Origin: Brachypodium distachyon
Taxonomy: Eukaryota > Streptophyta > Magnoliopsida > Poales > Poaceae
Reading direction: 5' to 3'
DNA length: 64,000 bases
Assembly (NCBI RefSeq): GCF_000005505.3
Contig: NC_016134.3
Location: forward strand, 11,328,624-11,392,623
This document shows positions 61,112 to 64,000 of this stretch, piece after piece. The notes under the pieces were generated by a model. That model was not told the origin of the DNA. It searched no databases and saw nothing but the letters and a program-made list of their open reading frames with translations. Made by a program: the position numbers and the translations under genes. Position 1 is the first letter of the stretch; each line of letters begins with the position of its first letter.

Positions 61112-61530
61112 CTGATTGACAGCATTGTTTGTGGGAGGGGGTCCCTGGATCTGGGCATTAGCGCCTGTGAGCGGTGGAGGAGGGGGCAGCCGACTCGCCT
61201 CACCCTTCTTGGCCCGCTGAGATAACCTTCATCACCCATGGACGAGTACCCGTCATCTTAACGGTCTTGCCGGCGATTTTCACCTCAATACAGGGGGTTG
61301 CGCCCGACACCCTGCTGACCTGTAGCAGTATAGGGTGCCAGACCCCGAGGTTGGTGTCCATAACCAGCCGAGTGACGCTCTTGCTGATATCGACGATTGT
61401 TGCCGAGACGCAGGCCACTCTGGCTGTCTTCGACTCTCCTAACCACTTGCTTCTCGGCCGGAACCGGGTCATAATATTCTAGGCGCTTATCTCGGCCTGA
61501 GTTGACAATCTTGTCCCGTTTGCCACCAGG

Positions 61531-62547
61531 CTAGGACGCTTGTTTGTCAACCCGGCTATCGGCGCCCGCTGCCGAGTGAACGACTTGAGACGCGCCGGGC
61601 TTGCGGTGCAACCTCATGTACGCCTCATTCTGCTCGTTGGCTGTATGGAGCAATTCCTTCACGTGCAACTGCTGCAGCCGGAGTGCCTCTTCCGTGAGAT
61701 TCGGCAACTCTTCAGCCGCAGCCTCGGCGGCCCTGAGATTCTTGGCAGGAGTGTTATATTTTGGCCTCAGCGCCGTGGCAAAGCTTGCCGACACTGCAGG
61801 CACCCCTCTGCCATCTCTGGCTATCTCGGCATTCAAGTTCCTGCCACGGTTACACACCTCCCCAACTCGGCTAGGGTTAGTCAATGCGGTAGAATTGAGA
61901 CCATGGGCTTTGTTATACTCACGGATATCAAGTTCTTGCCGAGCGCGAGCCACATCGACGGCCTCGTTCAGCAGCTTTTGGCGCTCCAACTCTAACTTCG
62001 CCTGCAGCTAGGCCGGGTTAGCATTTGACGTCACCGGCAAAGTCAGCCGTTCGATGGAGGCCTGGAGCTGAGTCAGCTTTGGCGGCAGAGCCGACGTGCC
62101 GGCCTTAGCAGCAACGTTATCCGGCTTCTCCAGGGGGAACTTCACCATTCTGCCGGACTTGCTTGGGACTGCGCCACTCTCTGCGGTGCCCTTGCCAGCA
62201 TCGACGCCATGAGCCGTCACCATGACCTCCACACGATCAGCGGGGCAGTCTACATGCCGGCCACGAACCGTGCAGACATCGGGGAGATCTTCGGCCACCA
62301 CCACCTGCTCGGGATACCTGCTAGGACTATCAGTAGCGACATAAACCTCATCCACGCCGAAGTTGATGAAGCGGCCCGCGCAAGGAAGCGGTGCGTTGTT
62401 GAAGCAGCCCGCGTTGTTGTCGATGAAGCCCAGAGAGCCGAATTTCTGGACCAAACCAGAGACCACGCGCTCTCCAGTGATGAGGAAGCTTCCCGTCCAG
62501 ATGAAAACTCCAGCCTGCGCCGCTACTGGCCCCACGGTGGGCGCCAA
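61531..62547 (-). pseudogene. gypsy gag N-terminal region
   Basis: Two consecutive minus-strand frames (62547-62008 and 61989-61531) start just inside the 5' LTR, where gag belongs. The first begins MAPTVGPVAAQAG and includes LTQLQASIERL; the second has LRLQQLHVKELLHTANEQNEAY, a helical pattern typical of the gag leader in these elements. A stop (TAG near 62009) separates them. No Retrotrans_gag core or zinc knuckle was found before the protease, so the gag core is probably deleted or frameshifted in 61110-61530. Confidence 0.65.
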
Positions 62548-62548
62548 C

Positions 62549-63335
62549 TGTCATGGTGGTGTCACAGCAGATGCCATGTGATGGCTTATCTTGGGACCGA
62601 TGGACGAAGGAGGAACCGGAGGAGGGAGGACGTGAAGGGAAACACACATGAATACACAAGCACACACAGATTTACTCAGGTTCGGAGCCCTCTTGCCGAG
62701 GTAAGACTCCTACTCCTGTTTTGTTGTATTACCAAGATAACAAGCTCTACAATGACGCTCCTTGAGCTGTATTCTTGAGGAAGAAGGAGAAGGGGAAAAC
62801 CCTAAATGCCTAAGTGATCGCTCCTTCTCCTGGGAGAGGTAGTGCTCTATTTATGAACCGCCCATGTCACACTAACATGCGGGCCGGAACCTAAAGTTAT
62901 CTTCTTTGGACCCCACCGGGCACGCGCCTTGGTTCCCTCCGGGTGGTGCCGCAGGGGACAAGACAACTTTACTTTTCCCTGGCGCCCTGCAACAAGTACA
63001 ACAGTCATCTACCGGCTTCCGTCAGAAATTCTCTTTCAGTGCTTCTCTGCGCAGTCGCCTGGCACCGCAACGTAAGCGGCGACTGCTTTTCCGTGATAAA
63101 AATATCGCTGCTTTACTTTGCGCCACGCAGTGAGGATAAGACCGTTGAGACATCTCGGTGCCAGCCGAGATCAGAGTATTCGTCCTTATCCTGCAATCTT
63201 ATAAGACGAGATAGTCATGCCGACATACACTTGGTATGCCGGCTTAGCAATAGTTTGATGACTATGCCGACTTTTCTTTCGTCTTCTCGGCTAAAGCGTG
63301 TCGTCATGACCCTACCCGGGGTCATCCCCCCGACA
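62549..63335 (-). repeat. LTR of the gypsy element (5' LTR in element orientation)
   Basis: 787 bp, closely similar to the left LTR, with scattered substitutions and the roughly 24-bp deletion near 63258. Its minus-strand TATA region reads TTCATAAATAGAG, one base away from the other copy, so the promoter of this driving LTR may be weakened. Confidence 0.93.
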
Positions 63336-63340
63336 CGCGC

Positions 63341-63700
63341 CCCCGCCGCCACGGACTCCCACCCACGCCGCCGTGCGGCTGCTGCCACCGCCGCCGCGGC
63401 CTCCAGCCCCCGCCGTCGCGGCCTCCCGCCCCCGCCGCCGCTTGGCCTCCAGCCGCCGCCGCTCCCGCTCAGATCCGGTGCGGTCGCGGACCGGATCCAC
63501 TGCCTCCCGCCCAAATCCGCCGAGAAGGGGAGTTGTGGGAGGCCCGGCACCCGCCTCCAGCCGTCGGTGAAACTCCAAGGCTGCCGTCACCTGCGCTGGT
63601 GGGGACCACTTCGTCGTGGACGACCACCTCGTGCTGTCGTGCAATTACGAGGAGAAGAAAGGGGGTGGACGAGATCCGCGGTCAGTTCTCGGTCCCTGTA
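63341..63700. other. GC-rich low-complexity sequence right of the gypsy element
   Basis: Rich in CCG/CGC runs, with open frames on both strands caused by composition. No domain is seen. It does not continue the LINE ORF2 broken off at 56767, so a further rearrangement lies between the LINE and the gypsy insertion site. Confidence 0.5.
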
Positions 63701-63701
63701 G

Positions 63702-63830
63702 ATCATTGAAATTTATTGGTACATCATTGAAATTATATTGGTATGCCATCTGATTTTATTGGTATGCCATTGAATTCATTGGTAAAAATTGATATGTCAT
63801 TGAATTCAATGGTAGATATTGAAACTTGAA
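63702..63830. repeat. AT-rich degenerate tandem repeat (CATTGAA..ATTGGTA)
   Basis: Several imperfect units of a CATTGAATTTATTGGTATGC type follow one another, for example at 63703, 63724, 63748 and 63767. Copies vary in length and sequence. Confidence 0.7.
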
Positions 63831-64000
63831 AAGACCTCGATGTCGCCTAGAGGGTGGGGGTGGGTGAATAGGCGTTTTAGAACTTTACGGATTTGGCTCT
63901 ATAAATTCTAAATGCGGAATTAAACTAGTCGGATATTTTCAAGCACAAATCCTAAATATGCTAGGCTCAACTATAGTGCACCAACAACTTAAGCAATAAC
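63831..64000. mobile_element. edge of a grass repetitive element (CCTCGATGTCGCCTAGAGGG)
   Basis: The start GACCTCGATGTCGCCTAGAGG followed by GGTGAATAGGCG is a motif I remember as repeated in Triticeae genomes. Only its first 170 bp lie in the window, so element type and orientation cannot be fixed. Confidence 0.45.

Larger units (their letters stand above)
56801..63335 (-). mobile_element. Ty3/gypsy LTR retrotransposon, non-autonomous, with target duplication
   Basis: Two LTRs (56801-57611 and 62549-63335) flank the element. The 5 bp outside are identical (CGCGC at 56796-56800 and 63336-63340), giving exact ends for a 6,535-bp insertion. LTRs end TGTC...GACA. In element orientation (minus strand) the order is 5' LTR (right), a primer-site-like TTGGCGCCCACCGTGGGG just inside it, gag part, protease, the start of pol, then an unrelated opposite-strand ORF, then 3' LTR. 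Reverse transcriptase, RNase H and integrase are absent, so the element cannot move by itself. Confidence 0.92.

Noticed and set aside
60483..62011. Several plus-strand frames up to 189 codons in the gypsy interior
   Set aside because: They are complements of the minus-strand gag and protease sequence; the minus strand carries the recognisable motifs.
1..64000. CRISPR arrays, tRNA and rRNA genes, bacterial-type operons
   Set aside because: None seen; the window is plant nuclear DNA with spliced genes and transposons.

Overview
This is nuclear DNA from a grass, most likely a Pooideae cereal of the wheat/barley type. Genes are split by GT-AG introns. Introns and spacers carry Stowaway MITEs with CTCCCTCCG ends. 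One solo LTR has the BARE-1/Angela terminus (TGTTGGAAATATGCCC on the minus strand), and the right edge begins a motif I associate with Triticeae repeats. The species cannot be fixed from the sequence alone.

Layout from left to right. 1-4.4 kb: GC-rich unassigned sequence, then a small minus-strand gene or pseudogene for an acidic Ser/Glu-rich protein with an in-frame TAG. 4.8-8.0 kb: a 5'-truncated, decayed LINE split by a BARE/Angela-type solo LTR with a 5-bp target duplication. 8-13 kb: spacer. 14.1-16.75 kb (+): a 10-exon kinesin-14 gene (611 aa). 17-20 kb: spacer of diverged direct repeats. 20.5-24.6 kb (+): a 13-exon vacuolar-type Na+(K+)/H+ antiporter NHX (555 aa). 25-27.4 kb: spacer. 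27.5-35.8 kb (+): a 21-exon cohesin subunit SCC3/STAG gene (1133 aa). 36-39.8 kb: spacer and the probable NDX promoter. 39.9-47.0 kb (+): a 16-exon nodulin homeobox (NDX) gene (906 aa) with an antisense LINE fragment in intron 5. 49.4-49.96 kb (+): a single-exon CASP-like membrane protein. 52.5-56.8 kb: a decayed LINE with ORF1 and ORF2. 56.8-63.3 kb: a minus-strand Ty3/gypsy element with both LTRs and a CGCGC target duplication; its pol is cut short after protease, and the opposite strand holds an ORF with its own TATA box. 63.3-64 kb: GC-rich then AT-rich repeats.

The five well-supported genes all lie on the plus strand but are separate transcription units in unrelated processes: microtubule motor, vacuolar ion/pH exchange, sister-chromatid cohesion, homeodomain regulation and a CASP-like membrane scaffold. 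There is no operon and no sign of a shared pathway. Exon models were built by hand from splice signals and phase; every listed exon chain keeps one reading frame from ATG to stop. No tRNA, rRNA or CRISPR was seen.

The most interesting items are: the non-autonomous gypsy element with an antisense, self-promoted ORF; the three-codon uORF whose stop overlaps the NHX start; G-box motifs and duplicated blocks upstream of NHX and a tandem duplication downstream; a probable ghost of a second CASP-like gene around 51 kb; a cluster of GCAATTGC-type palindromes upstream of NDX; and a broken or stop-bearing acidic gene at 2.3-4.4 kb.
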